Source: Lentisphaeraceae bacterium (GTDB lineage: Bacteria; Verrucomicrobiota; Kiritimatiellia; RFP12; DVOR01). From it: a stretch of 42,500 nt of DNA. Position 1 is the first letter of the stretch. Every line of letters starts with the position of its first letter. Location: positions 1-42,500 of the forward strand of contig SFJE01000017.1 of assembly GCA_004555175.1 (NCBI GenBank), written 5' to 3'. Of this stretch, positions 23,488 through 31,579 are shown piece by piece. Below the pieces are notes generated by a model. It searched no databases, was not told the origin of the DNA, and saw only the letters and a list, made by a program, of their open reading frames with translations. A program made the translations under genes and the position numbers.

Positions 23488-24168
23488 GTGCCGTTGCGCA
23501 TCGACGTGGTGACGGTTTTCCCGGGGATGCTACAAGGCTTCTTCGGCGAGAGCATTCTGCGTCGGGCCGTGGCAATGGGTGCCGCAGCGCTTCACGCCGT
23601 GGATTTGCGCGACTTCGCGCACGACCTCCGCGGCACGCTCGATGACAAGCCCTACGGCGGCGGCGCCGGGATGCTGATGAAGCCCGAGCCCCTCGTTGAG
23701 GCCGTTGAAAGCCTGCGCAGGCCCGAGACGCATGTCATCGCGATGACCCCCCAGGGCGCGCCCTTCCGTCAGGAGACGGCGCGGCGCCTGGCCGGAGAGA
23801 GCCACCTGGTCTTTCTCTGCGGGCACTATGAGGGCATGGACGAACGAGCCCTCGAGCGCCTGGCCGACGAGCAGCTGAGCATTGGCGACTATGTGCTCAC
23901 CAATGGCGCGCTGCCCGCGGCGGTGGTGGTCGATAGCGTGGTGCGCTTACTTCCCGGCGTCTTAGGCGGCGGGGCGGAGGCCACCGAGCGGGAGTCCTTC
24001 TCCAATGGACTCCTGGAGCAAGCGCAGTATACGCGCCCGCCGGTTTACCGGGGTCAGCGCGTGCCGGAGGTCCTCCTCCAGGGCGATCACGCTCGCGTTG
24101 AGCAGTGGCGCCAAAACCAGATGATCGAGCGCACGGCCCGGCATCGACCAGATTTGATACAGCATTAA
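23488..24168 (+). CDS. trmD: tRNA (guanine-N1)-methyltransferase
   Basis: The start codon is GTG (23488) with GGGAGGA (23473-23479) ahead of it; the protein begins (M)PLRIDVVTVFPGM, as in the family. The 226-residue knotted SPOUT enzyme puts m1G at position 37 of several tRNAs, preventing frameshifting. LCGHYEGMDERAL and SIGDYVLTNGALPAAVVVDSVVRLLPGVLG form the SAM-binding trefoil knot, with the catalytic Asp in the linker region after it. It sits between rpsP and rplS as in most bacteria, but without rimM. Confidence 0.95.
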   Translation: MPLRIDVVTVFPGMLQGFFGESILRRAVAMGAAALHAVDLRDFAHDLRGTLDDKPYGGGAGMLMKPEPLVEAVESLRRPETHVIAMTPQGAPFRQETARRLAGESHLVFLCGHYEGMDERALERLADEQLSIGDYVLTNGALPAAVVVDSVVRLLPGVLGGGAEATERESFSNGLLEQAQYTRPPVYRGQRVPEVLLQGDHARVEQWRQNQMIERTARHRPDLIQH

Positions 24169-24177
24169 GGAACAACC

Positions 24178-24531
24178 ATGATTGCGAAAGCCCTTGAAAA
24201 AGTGAACGCCCTGACGGCCGAAACGCACACCAAGAAGTGCCCGGAATTGGCTATTGGCGACATCGTCCGCGTCTCTGTGCGCATTAAGGAAGGCGATAAG
24301 GAGCGCATCCAGGTCTTCGCTGGCGATGTGATCGCTCGCGATGGCTCGGGCATCACCGAGACCTTCACCGTCCGCCGCATCTCCTTCGGCGTGGGTGTTG
24401 AGAAGGTCTTCCCCTTCGCCTCCCCCGCTATCGAGAAGATTGAGGTGACCGGCCACGCGAAGGTCCGCCGCGCGAAGCTCTACTACCTCCGCAGCCGCAC
24501 CGGTAAGGCCGCTCGCCTGCGCGCCCTCTAA
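24178..24531 (+). CDS. rplS: 50S ribosomal protein L19
   Basis: The 117-residue L19 lies at the subunit interface and contacts 16S rRNA. The sequence shows AIGDIVRVSVRIKEGDKERIQVFAGDVIARDGSGITETFTVRRISFGVGVEKVFP and ends RRAKLYYLRSRTGKAARLRAL, the conserved C-terminus. AAGGA is 7 bases upstream of the ATG. Last gene of the rpsP-trmD-rplS operon; a long hairpin follows at 24554. Confidence 0.96.
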   Translation: MIAKALEKVNALTAETHTKKCPELAIGDIVRVSVRIKEGDKERIQVFAGDVIARDGSGITETFTVRRISFGVGVEKVFPFASPAIEKIEVTGHAKVRRAKLYYLRSRTGKAARLRAL

Positions 24532-24553
24532 GCCGCAAGCGCGAAGCGCTACC

Positions 24554-24619
24554 CACCCACACAAACGCCGCAACTCGCCAGGCAAAGAGCCTGTGCGAGT
24601 TGTGGTGTTTGCGTGGGTG
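24554..24619 (+). terminator. Very long hairpin after rplS
   Basis: A 66-base fold of about 29 pairs: 24554-24560 with 24613-24619, 24562-24578 with 24595-24611, and CAGGC/GCCTG closing loop AAAGA, with one bulge and one mismatch. The following T run is short (TGTTTGATG), so it could end transcription or protect the mRNA end. Confidence 0.6.
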
Positions 24620-24624
24620 TTTGA

Positions 24625-24659
24625 TGACGGAGGACAGAGCGCGTTCCGCGACGGACAGA
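24625..24659. repeat. Heptamer array after rplS (5 units)
   Basis: TGACGGA, GGACAGA, GCGCGTT, CCGCGAC, GGACAGA in 7-bp register; the two GGACAGA copies are 21 bp apart. A pyrimidine-rich stretch at 24699-24735 (CTCTTCCGTCC, TCTCTCC) is of the opposite sense. It resembles, less perfectly, the paired arrays at 8183-8343. Confidence 0.5.
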
Positions 24660-24748
24660 CAGGCCGAGCCTCCACCGCCTGCGCCAGTTCACGGTCATCT
24701 CTCTTCCGTCCTCTCTCCTCCCTATTCCGCGCGCACGGTGTGCGGGAT

Positions 24749-24759
24749 TGTGCTATACT
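24749..24759 (+). promoter_or_regulatory. Extended -10 promoter of the 24791 operon
   Basis: TGTGC-TATACT (24749-24759), the same block as the one before the lipoproteins at 4006. Predicted start near 24766, 25 bases before the ATG, with AAGGAG (24781-24786) as SD. Confidence 0.6.
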
Positions 24760-24790
24760 GCGCGTGTTTTATCTTTGTTAAAGGAGTTTT

Positions 24791-27700
24791 ATGACCAAGC
24801 GTATGCGCGTATTTGTGGCCGCGTTGTTGGCGGCTGGGTTGGCGTGGGCATTGCCGCCGATGCCGGAGGTATTGGATCGGGCGGCGGCGTTGGAGAAGGC
24901 CGCGGCGGCGAAGGCCGAGGATGCGCCCAATGCCAATACGCTGGCGATTGCCCAGGCTCACTTTGTGCAGTATGAGGCCGATGGGTCGGACACCTCGTGG
25001 TTCGACTTCTGGTGCAAGGCATTGACCGATGCTGGCGCGGTGGAATTGCGCGACATGCCGGTGTGGTATAAGGAAGGGCTCATGGAGGCGGAGATCCAGC
25101 TGGCGGAGGTGGTTCGGCGCGATGGCACAATCGAGACGATTGACATTGCCAAGAACACCAGCACCGCCACAAGCAACAGCGGCAACTCGGCCAATATCTA
25201 CGACGACAAGTCCAAGCGCTTGGTCCTCACCATTCCGCGTTTAGAGAAGGGCGACACGCTCCATGTGATTCTGGCCCAGCACACCTACAAGCCGCGTATT
25301 CCCGGCACCTACGCCGATGTGGAAATCTTTGAGAGCACCGAGGGGCCGTTGCCCTACGCTTCGCTGACCATTCTGGCGCCGAAGGAACTGCCGCTCAAGA
25401 CCACCGCCCTGATTGACGAGGTGCCCGGCACCGTCACCCAGAGCAAGGAGACGCGCGCGGATGGGCGCGTGCTCTACCGTTGGGTGGCGCGCAATGTGCC
25501 CCAGACCTTCCCCGAAGAGAATATGCCCGAAGAGAGCACCCAGCTCCAGCGCGTGTTGGTCTCCACGTTTAGCTCCTGGGAGGAGCTCTCGAAGTGGTAT
25601 TGGGACCTGTGCGTGCCGCACCTGAAGACCACCCCGGCCATCGAGGCCAAGGTCAAGGAGTTGACCGAGGGCAAGAGCCAGGAGGAGCAGATTTCGGCCC
25701 TCTTCGGCTTCGTGGCCCAGGGAATTCGCTATATGGGCATCATCGCCGAAGACACCGCGCCGGGCTACGAGCCGCACGATGTGAGCCTGACCTTCGACAA
25801 CCGCTATGGCGTCTGCCGCGACAAGGGGGCACTGTTGGTGGCAATGTACCGCCTGGCCGGTTTCGAGGCCTTCCCCGTGCTCATCAACGCCGGTTCCAAG
25901 CGCGATAAGGAGGCGGCCATCCCCTACTTCAACCACGCCATCGTGGCCATCGACCTGGGCAACCGCAACTACAAGCTCGTCGACCCCACCGATGATACCG
26001 CCCGCGCCGAGATGCCCGGCTACCTCAGCGACTGCACCTTCCTGGTCTGCCGCCCCGAAGGCGATACCCTGCAGGTCACCCCCGTGCCCTCGCCCGAAGA
26101 GAACTGCCTGTGCATCGCCACCGAGGGCGCGCTTGATGCCGCCGGCACCCTCACCCTCTCGGCCACGCTCGACTTCGGCGGTCTGAACGACACCGCCTAC
26201 CGCCCGCTCTTCGTCAAGCACCCCATCGAGCGCATTCGCGACCGCTTTGACGGCATCCTCAAGCGCATCCTCCCCGGTGCCAAGATTGCCGAACTCTCCT
26301 TCACCCCAGCCAACCCCAAGGACATCTCCCAGCCCCTGCAGGTCAAGCTCTCCGCGCAGGTCCCCGGCTACGCCCTGCCTGACGACACCGGCCACACAAT
26401 GGTCACCCTGCCCTTCCTCTCGCGCGGCTTCGGAATGATCAACTTCCTCTTCGATGGCCTCGCCCAGCCCACGCGTAAGTACGACTGGGTCATCTCCGCC
26501 CCCTGCTCGGTGCGCGAGACGGTCAAGCTCCGCGGCTTCGACGCCCTCGGCCAGAGCGCCCTCCTCCCCGAAGACCCCATCTTCAAGAGCAACGGTGCCT
26601 CCTACGACATCACCTGCAAGCGCGATGAGAAGACCGGCGAGCTCACCCTCACCCGCGCCGTTGAACTCACCCAGAAGACCTACACCCCTGAGAATTACCA
26701 GGCCCTGCGCCGCTTCCACGAACGTGTCCGCCGCCAGGAGGCCGTGCGCCCGCTCTTCACCAAGCAGACTGGCCTGGAGGAGGACGCCATCGTCCTCAAG
26801 CGCTTGGACTTCACCACCTTGAATGCCGATGGCTCCCGTACCCGCCGCCAAATCAAGGACACCCGCATCCTCACCTTCCAGGGCAAGCGCGCCAATGGCG
26901 AGGTGAAGCTCAACTACGTGCCGGCCTTCCAAACGCTCACCCTCGCCGCCGCCGAAGTCCGCACTGCGCAGGGCGACCTGGTCTGCGTCACCGAGAAGGA
27001 GCGCAATACGATGGACGTGGATGGCGCGGCCCTCACCCCCCGTTACCCCACCGCCAAGCAGCTGGTCATCTCCCTCCCGGCCATCGAAGTCGGAGCCACC
27101 AGCCACCTCGATTGGGAGATCCACTCCACCGATCCGCGCCCCTTCTGCGAAACGGTCACCTTCGGCGCCCCCTATCCCACCGAGGAGCAGACCTATACCC
27201 TCACCCTCCCGGCCGACCTCGCCGGCAACCTGCGCGTGGCTGAACGCAACTTCGGCGAGATCGCCGTCGATCGCAGCGTGGTCACCAACGGCACCAACGT
27301 CACCTACAGTTGGGCTCTGCGCCACCTGAGCGCCCTGCACAGCGAGGGCAATACCCCCGCCGCCGAGCTCTTCCGCCCCACCCTCCACCTCGCCCTGCGC
27401 GAAGCCGCCGCCCACCGCGTCCTCCCCGGCCTCATCGACCAGGCCAACGCGCAGGTCAAGTCCGGCTCGGCCGCTGCCCGTGCCGCCGCCAAGGCCCTCG
27501 CCAAGGAGACCGCCTTGCCCGATCTCGAGGCCAAGCTTCGCGCTGTACAGGCCTTCCTTGCCCGGCGCATCCGCCCCCTCGGCCCCGCTTGGACAGCCCT
27601 TCCCTTCGGCACCCTCTCCACCCCCGACGCCGTCCTCGCCGATGGCTATGGCAACCGCCTTGACCGCCTGCTCCTGCGCCAAGCAATGCTCGAAGCGCTC

Positions 27701-28594
27701 GGCGTTGAGAGCGAGCTCGTCTTTGCCTCTAGCGCCTCCCTCGCTGAGGCCTTCGCCTTCCGCGAAACGCTCGCCGCGCGCGAGGTGCCGCGTTGGACCC
27801 GCTGGACCACCCCCTACCTTCGCCTTGAGGATGGCCGTTTGGTGGGCGATGAGGGCGAGTTTGACGAACCCGGCGCCACAGCCCTCTCCTCTCGCGCGCT
27901 GATGACCGCCGCCGGGCGCATCCTCTACGAGCAGCCAGAGGCCCTGCGCAGCCACTCGGAGAACACCCTGCGCTTGGTCTTGCGCGAGAATGGCGATGCC
28001 ACCCTCTCCACCGAGACCTTCACCTGGGGCACCGCCGCCGGCGCCACCCGTCAGGCCCAGCGCGACATGACCCCCGAGGCCCGCCGCCGCAGCATCGCCG
28101 CCATCGCCGACACCCTCGCCCCCGGCGCTACCCCCATCAGCGAGTATGTGGTGGACACGGCGGCCTACCCGGTGCGCACCCGCCTGGCCGTGGAGGCCAA
28201 GGCCTACGCCACGCGCCAGGGCGACCTCCTCAGCCTCCCGGTCCCGCTCGCCACCACCCTCTACGGCCTGCGTGGCACCACCCGCCGTAACCCCATCTTC
28301 CAGCCCGAAGTCGCTGGCACGGTCCGCACGGTGGATCTCTGGTTGCCCAAGGGTTCGGAGATTGTCTCCAAGCCCGAGCCCTACACCCACACGCTCCCGG
28401 GCGGCGGCACCATCGCCCTCACCTGCACCACCGAGGTCCTCCCCGTCACCGGCATCGTGCGCCTGACCTACAAGGCCACCTATAGCGCCACCCCCGCGCT
28501 CCTCGACCGCTGGTTCTACCCGGCCCTCACCGAGCTGGACCGCCGCCTGAATGCCCCGGCAATGGGCACGCTCGTCATCCGCTTGGGCAAGTAG
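24791..28594 (+). CDS. Large exported protein with two DUF3857/transglutaminase-like halves
   Basis: The 1267-residue protein has a signal peptide (MTKRMRVFVAALLAAGLAWA). The first half is a DUF3857 domain (about 50-270) and a transglutaminase-like core with an apparently complete triad: Cys342 (RYGVCRDKGALL), His382 (YFNHAIVAI) and Asp398 (YKLVDPTDD). The second half repeats this: a DUF3857-like region (about 665-870) and a transglutaminase-like region (about 915-1010) in which the Cys position appears to be Arg956 (GYGNRLDRLL), so it is probably inactive. Family members are periplasmic or surface proteins of unknown substrate; peptidase or amidase activity is suspected. A 1153-residue minus-strand frame beneath it is a shadow. 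SD AAGGAG. Confidence 0.82.
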   Translation: MTKRMRVFVAALLAAGLAWALPPMPEVLDRAAALEKAAAAKAEDAPNANTLAIAQAHFVQYEADGSDTSWFDFWCKALTDAGAVELRDMPVWYKEGLMEAEIQLAEVVRRDGTIETIDIAKNTSTATSNSGNSANIYDDKSKRLVLTIPRLEKGDTLHVILAQHTYKPRIPGTYADVEIFESTEGPLPYASLTILAPKELPLKTTALIDEVPGTVTQSKETRADGRVLYRWVARNVPQTFPEENMPEESTQLQRVLVSTFSSWEELSKWYWDLCVPHLKTTPAIEAKVKELTEGKSQEEQISALFGFVAQGIRYMGIIAEDTAPGYEPHDVSLTFDNRYGVCRDKGALLVAMYRLAGFEAFPVLINAGSKRDKEAAIPYFNHAIVAIDLGNRNYKLVDPTDDTARAEMPGYLSDCTFLVCRPEGDTLQVTPVPSPEENCLCIATEGALDAAGTLTLSATLDFGGLNDTAYRPLFVKHPIERIRDRFDGILKRILPGAKIAELSFTPANPKDISQPLQVKLSAQVPGYALPDDTGHTMVTLPFLSRGFGMINFLFDGLAQPTRKYDWVISAPCSVRETVKLRGFDALGQSALLPEDPIFKSNGASYDITCKRDEKTGELTLTRAVELTQKTYTPENYQALRRFHERVRRQEAVRPLFTKQTGLEEDAIVLKRLDFTTLNADGSRTRRQIKDTRILTFQGKRANGEVKLNYVPAFQTLTLAAAEVRTAQGDLVCVTEKERNTMDVDGAALTPRYPTAKQLVISLPAIEVGATSHLDWEIHSTDPRPFCETVTFGAPYPTEEQTYTLTLPADLAGNLRVAERNFGEIAVDRSVVTNGTNVTYSWALRHLSALHSEGNTPAAELFRPTLHLALREAAAHRVLPGLIDQANAQVKSGSAAARAAAKALAKETALPDLEAKLRAVQAFLARRIRPLGPAWTALPFGTLSTPDAVLADGYGNRLDRLLLRQAMLEALGVESELVFASSASLAEAFAFRETLAAREVPRWTRWTTPYLRLEDGRLVGDEGEFDEPGATALSSRALMTAAGRILYEQPEALRSHSENTLRLVLRENGDATLSTETFTWGTAAGATRQAQRDMTPEARRRSIAAIADTLAPGATPISEYVVDTAAYPVRTRLAVEAKAYATRQGDLLSLPVPLATTLYGLRGTTRRNPIFQPEVAGTVRTVDLWLPKGSEIVSKPEPYTHTLPGGGTIALTCTTEVLPVTGIVRLTYKATYSATPALLDRWFYPALTELDRRLNAPAMGTLVIRLGK

Positions 28595-28604
28595 TCCCCG
28601 CGCT

Positions 28605-29684
28605 ATGGCCCGGCCCTGCTGCATCCTCGGCATCGAGAGCTCGTGCGACGAGACGGCTGCCGCCGTCGTCCGCAATGGCACCGAGGTCCTCTCTTCGGTC
28701 ATCTACTCTCAGGTGCCACTCCACCAGCCCTATGGTGGCGTGGTGCCGGAGATTGCTTCGCGCTCGCACATCGAAAAGATCCGCGGCATCCTTGAGCAAG
28801 CCCTCGCCGCGGCCTTCCCTGGCGAAGTCGCCCCCTGGGCGCAGATCGATGCCATCGCCGCCACGCGCGGTCCGGGCCTCGCCGCCTCGCTCTTGGTGGG
28901 CTGGACCGCGGCCAAGGGCCTTGCCCTCGCCCTAGGCAAGCCGCTCCTGCCCATCAACCACATGCACGCGCACCTCTGGTCGGTCTACCTCGACCACTCC
29001 GAGCGCTTCTCCCCGGCCAACTACCCGCAGCTGGGGCTGGCGGTGAGCGGCGGCCACACCAGTTTCGTCGAGTGCACCTGCGCGGACGAAGGCGCCCTCG
29101 CCTACCGCCTCCTCGGCCAGACCATCGACGATGCTGCCGGTGAGGCCTTCGACAAGGCCGCAAAGCTCCTCGGCCTGGGTTACCCTGGCGGCCCGGTTAT
29201 CGACCGCTTGGCGCGCACTGTCGCCCTCGCCCCCGGCGAGAAGCCCATTCCCTTCCCTCTCGGCCGCGTCAGTGCCGAGCAGCCTCTCCCCGAAGGCCTC
29301 AGCCCAGAACTCTGCGTCAGCTTCTCGGGCCTCAAGACCGCCTTGCTCACCTATGTGCGCAAGCACCCACCGCAAAGCGAGGCCGAGGTGGCCAAGATCG
29401 CCTTCTCCTACCAAGAGGCCATCGTTGCCGCCCTATCGCGCCGGGTGGAGCACGCCCTCGCCACCGGCCGCTACCGCTCGCTTGCCCTCGGCGGCGGCGT
29501 CTCCCTCAACGGTCGCCTGCGCGCGGCCCTTACCCCGCTCTGCCAGCGCGCGGGTATCCCCCTGCTCTGTGCCGAAGCGCGCTACTGCGGTGACAACGCG
29601 GCGATGATTGCCGGCGTGGCCCCGCGCGAAGTCCCCCACCCCACGCCCCTTGAGCTCGACATCGACCCCTCTTGGCCGATCTAA
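28605..29684 (+). CDS. tsaD: tRNA N6-threonylcarbamoyladenosine transferase TsaD
   Basis: The 359-residue ASKHA-fold enzyme, with TsaB and TsaE, attaches threonylcarbamoyl to A37 of ANN-reading tRNAs. Metal ligands are His119 and His123 in INHMHAHLWS and an Asp near the end in RYCGDNAAMIAG. ESSCDETAAAVV (11-22) and AVSGGHTSFVE are further family motifs. The ATG at 28605 begins the family N-terminus; the frame upstream overlaps the previous gene's end. It is 10 bases after the preceding stop. Confidence 0.95.
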   Translation: MARPCCILGIESSCDETAAAVVRNGTEVLSSVIYSQVPLHQPYGGVVPEIASRSHIEKIRGILEQALAAAFPGEVAPWAQIDAIAATRGPGLAASLLVGWTAAKGLALALGKPLLPINHMHAHLWSVYLDHSERFSPANYPQLGLAVSGGHTSFVECTCADEGALAYRLLGQTIDDAAGEAFDKAAKLLGLGYPGGPVIDRLARTVALAPGEKPIPFPLGRVSAEQPLPEGLSPELCVSFSGLKTALLTYVRKHPPQSEAEVAKIAFSYQEAIVAALSRRVEHALATGRYRSLALGGGVSLNGRLRAALTPLCQRAGIPLLCAEARYCGDNAAMIAGVAPREVPHPTPLELDIDPSWPI

Positions 29685-29699
29685 CCCGGAGCTTTCCAG

Positions 29700-31223
29700 A
29701 TGCTGAAGAGAGCCTACGCCGCCGCCGTCCTCGGGATTGGTGCCAAGCCTGTTGAGATTGAAGTCCACGCCGTCCCCTCCGAAGACCCGCGCACCCGCGT
29801 TGTCGGCCTGCCAGATGCCGCCGTCAAGGAGAGTATCGACCGCATTCGCGCCGCCCTCAAGAACTCCGGCCTCAAGCTCCGCCCCCTCAACCTCACCATC
29901 AATCTCGCCCCCGCTGACCTCCGCAAAGAGGGCCCGGTCTACGACCTGCCCATCGCCCTGGCCCTCGTCGCCGCCGGCAGTGGCCTCAACATGCCCGCCC
30001 TCGAGCAAGTCCCCGCCCTCGGCGAACTCGCCCTCGGCGGCGAAGTCCGGCGTGTGCGCGGCGTCCTGCCCATCGTCCTGGCCCTCCGCCAAGCGGGCTT
30101 CAAGTACGTGATGGTTCCCGAGCCCAACGCCGATGAAGCGGCCCTCGTCGAAGGCATCGAGGTCTGGCCCGTGCGCTCCCTCACCCACGCCATCACCCTC
30201 CTCACCGGCGGCGAGCCCCCGCAAGTCCGCCCCTGCGCCCAAAACCTCCTCGCCCACGAAGCCCCCGGCGATGACTTTGCCGATGTCAAGGGCCAGCTCG
30301 CCGCCCGCCGCGCCATCGAGGTCGCCGTCAGCGGCGGCCACAACCTCTTGATGATTGGCTCGCCCGGCTCGGGCAAGACGATGCTCGCGCGCCGCATCCC
30401 CTCCATTCTCCCCCCGCTCACCCCCGACGAAGCCCTCGAAGTCACCGCCATCCACTCCGTAGCCGGCGCCCTCAAAGAGGCCGTCATCACCCGCCGCCCC
30501 TTCCGCGCCCCCCACCACACCGTCTCCGATGCCGGCCTCATCGGCGGCGGCACCCACCCCACCCCCGGCGAAGTCTCCCTCGCCCACCGCGGCGTCCTCT
30601 TCCTCGACGAACTCCCCGAGTTCCACCGCCGCGTCCTCGAAGTCCTCCGCCAACCCCTCGAAGATGGTGCCGTCACCATCGCCCGCTCCGCCGGCACCCT
30701 CACCTTCCCGGCCGACTTTATGCTCGTGGCCGCCATGAACCCCTGCCCCTGCGGCTTCGCGGGCGACCCCAAACGCGCCTGCCGCTGCCCCGAAACCGCC
30801 ATCCGCAACTACCGCGCCCGCGTCTCTGGTCCCCTCCTCGACCGCATCGACCTCCATGTCGAGGTTCCCGCCGTTCCCTTCGAGGCCCTCTCCAACGCCG
30901 CCCCCGGCGAGAGTTCGGCCACCATCCGCGAGCGCGTCCTCCGCGTCCGCGCCCTCCAGGCCGAACGCTACCGCGCCCTCCCCAACATTCGCTGCAATGC
31001 CGACCTCCCCGCCGGCAAACTCCAAGCCTTCTGCCCCCTCGAACCCGCGGCCCAGACCCTCCTGCGCTCGGCGATGGACGAACTTGCCCTTACCGCCCGC
31101 GCCTACACCCGCATCCTCCGCGTGGCCCGCACCATCGCCGATATGGCCGGCTCCGAGGTGCTCACCCAAACCCACCTCTTTGAGGCTATCCAATACCGCG
31201 CCCTCGACCGCGCCCAGTGGTAG
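29700..31223 (+). CDS. comM: ComM/YifB-family AAA+ ATPase
   Basis: The 507-residue protein contains an N-terminal fold resembling Lon-protease S5 (about 1-175, with VVGLPDAAVKESIDRIRAAL), an AAA+ 'Mg-chelatase' ATPase domain with Walker A GSPGSGKT (220-227), HRGVLFLDELPEF (Walker B) and a four-Cys cluster CPCGFAGDPKRACRCPE, and the C-terminal Mg-chelatase domain. ComM acts as a hexameric helicase promoting branch migration of integrated DNA during natural transformation. Length is typical. Fifteen bases after tsaD; last gene of the operon. Confidence 0.93.
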   Translation: MLKRAYAAAVLGIGAKPVEIEVHAVPSEDPRTRVVGLPDAAVKESIDRIRAALKNSGLKLRPLNLTINLAPADLRKEGPVYDLPIALALVAAGSGLNMPALEQVPALGELALGGEVRRVRGVLPIVLALRQAGFKYVMVPEPNADEAALVEGIEVWPVRSLTHAITLLTGGEPPQVRPCAQNLLAHEAPGDDFADVKGQLAARRAIEVAVSGGHNLLMIGSPGSGKTMLARRIPSILPPLTPDEALEVTAIHSVAGALKEAVITRRPFRAPHHTVSDAGLIGGGTHPTPGEVSLAHRGVLFLDELPEFHRRVLEVLRQPLEDGAVTIARSAGTLTFPADFMLVAAMNPCPCGFAGDPKRACRCPETAIRNYRARVSGPLLDRIDLHVEVPAVPFEALSNAAPGESSATIRERVLRVRALQAERYRALPNIRCNADLPAGKLQAFCPLEPAAQTLLRSAMDELALTARAYTRILRVARTIADMAGSEVLTQTHLFEAIQYRALDRAQW

Positions 31224-31243
31224 CGCGCTGCCGCGCGCAGCAG

Positions 31244-31292
31244 TTAGCGATTAGCGGATGGCGGTTAGCGGATGGCGGTTAGCGGATGGCGA
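31244..31292. repeat. Heptamer array after comM (7 units)
   Basis: Seven 7-bp units: TTAGCGA, TTAGCGG, ATGGCGG, TTAGCGG, ATGGCGG, TTAGCGG, ATGGCGA, so the last six form three copies of a 14-bp repeat. It begins 20 bases after the comM stop codon. Confidence 0.85.
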
Positions 31293-31315
31293 TGTGGGGC
31301 GGCTGCCCCACTCCC

Positions 31316-31452
31316 CGCGTGGAGGGCTGCTCGCCCCCACACCCCCCGGGAGCGCAGAGCGCTCCACCCCGCCGCGAGCGCGCTGCGCGCACTCGCTCGT
31401 TCAGTCTCCTTTGCATTGCCCATTCTGACGGGCCGCGTCCCCGCGGCCCCCT
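31316..31452. repeat. Mosaic GC-rich repeat (copy A)
   Basis: 31316-31400 is the reverse complement of module 2 at 22076-22183, with its own internal hairpin (31349-31355 with 31359-31365). 31414-31452 matches module 1 at 21942-21978 in the same orientation. With the heptamer array it accounts for most of the 356-bp gap between comM and the RhuM gene; 31453-31527 contain a GGCCTG-rich stretch with a small dyad but nothing I recognise. Confidence 0.6.
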
Positions 31453-31527
31453 GGGCGGTAAGCGTTTTGCTGTGGCCTGCTCCGCCAGGCCACCCTTCTG
31501 CCACGCACCCAAACCAACGACAGAGTT

Positions 31528-31536
31528 TGGTATACT
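31528..31536 (+). promoter_or_regulatory. Extended -10 promoter of the RhuM gene
   Basis: TGG-TATACT (31528-31536) without clear -35. Predicted start near 31543. AT-rich sequence begins here. Confidence 0.5.
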
Positions 31537-31579
31537 CTTCTTATTCAGTGACCATAATGAGATAACCTTGGAGAAGCGC

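Noticed and set aside
25241..28702. A 1153-codon open frame on the minus strand
   Set aside because: It lies opposite the 1267-residue plus-strand gene, is Gly/Ala/Val/Glu/Leu-rich with no domain, and arises because GC-rich codons read backwards lack stops.
31286..31579. N-terminal extension of the RhuM protein
   Set aside because: It reads through mosaic repeat DNA and lies mostly upstream of the promoter at 31528-31536; the GTG at 31580 has a good SD.
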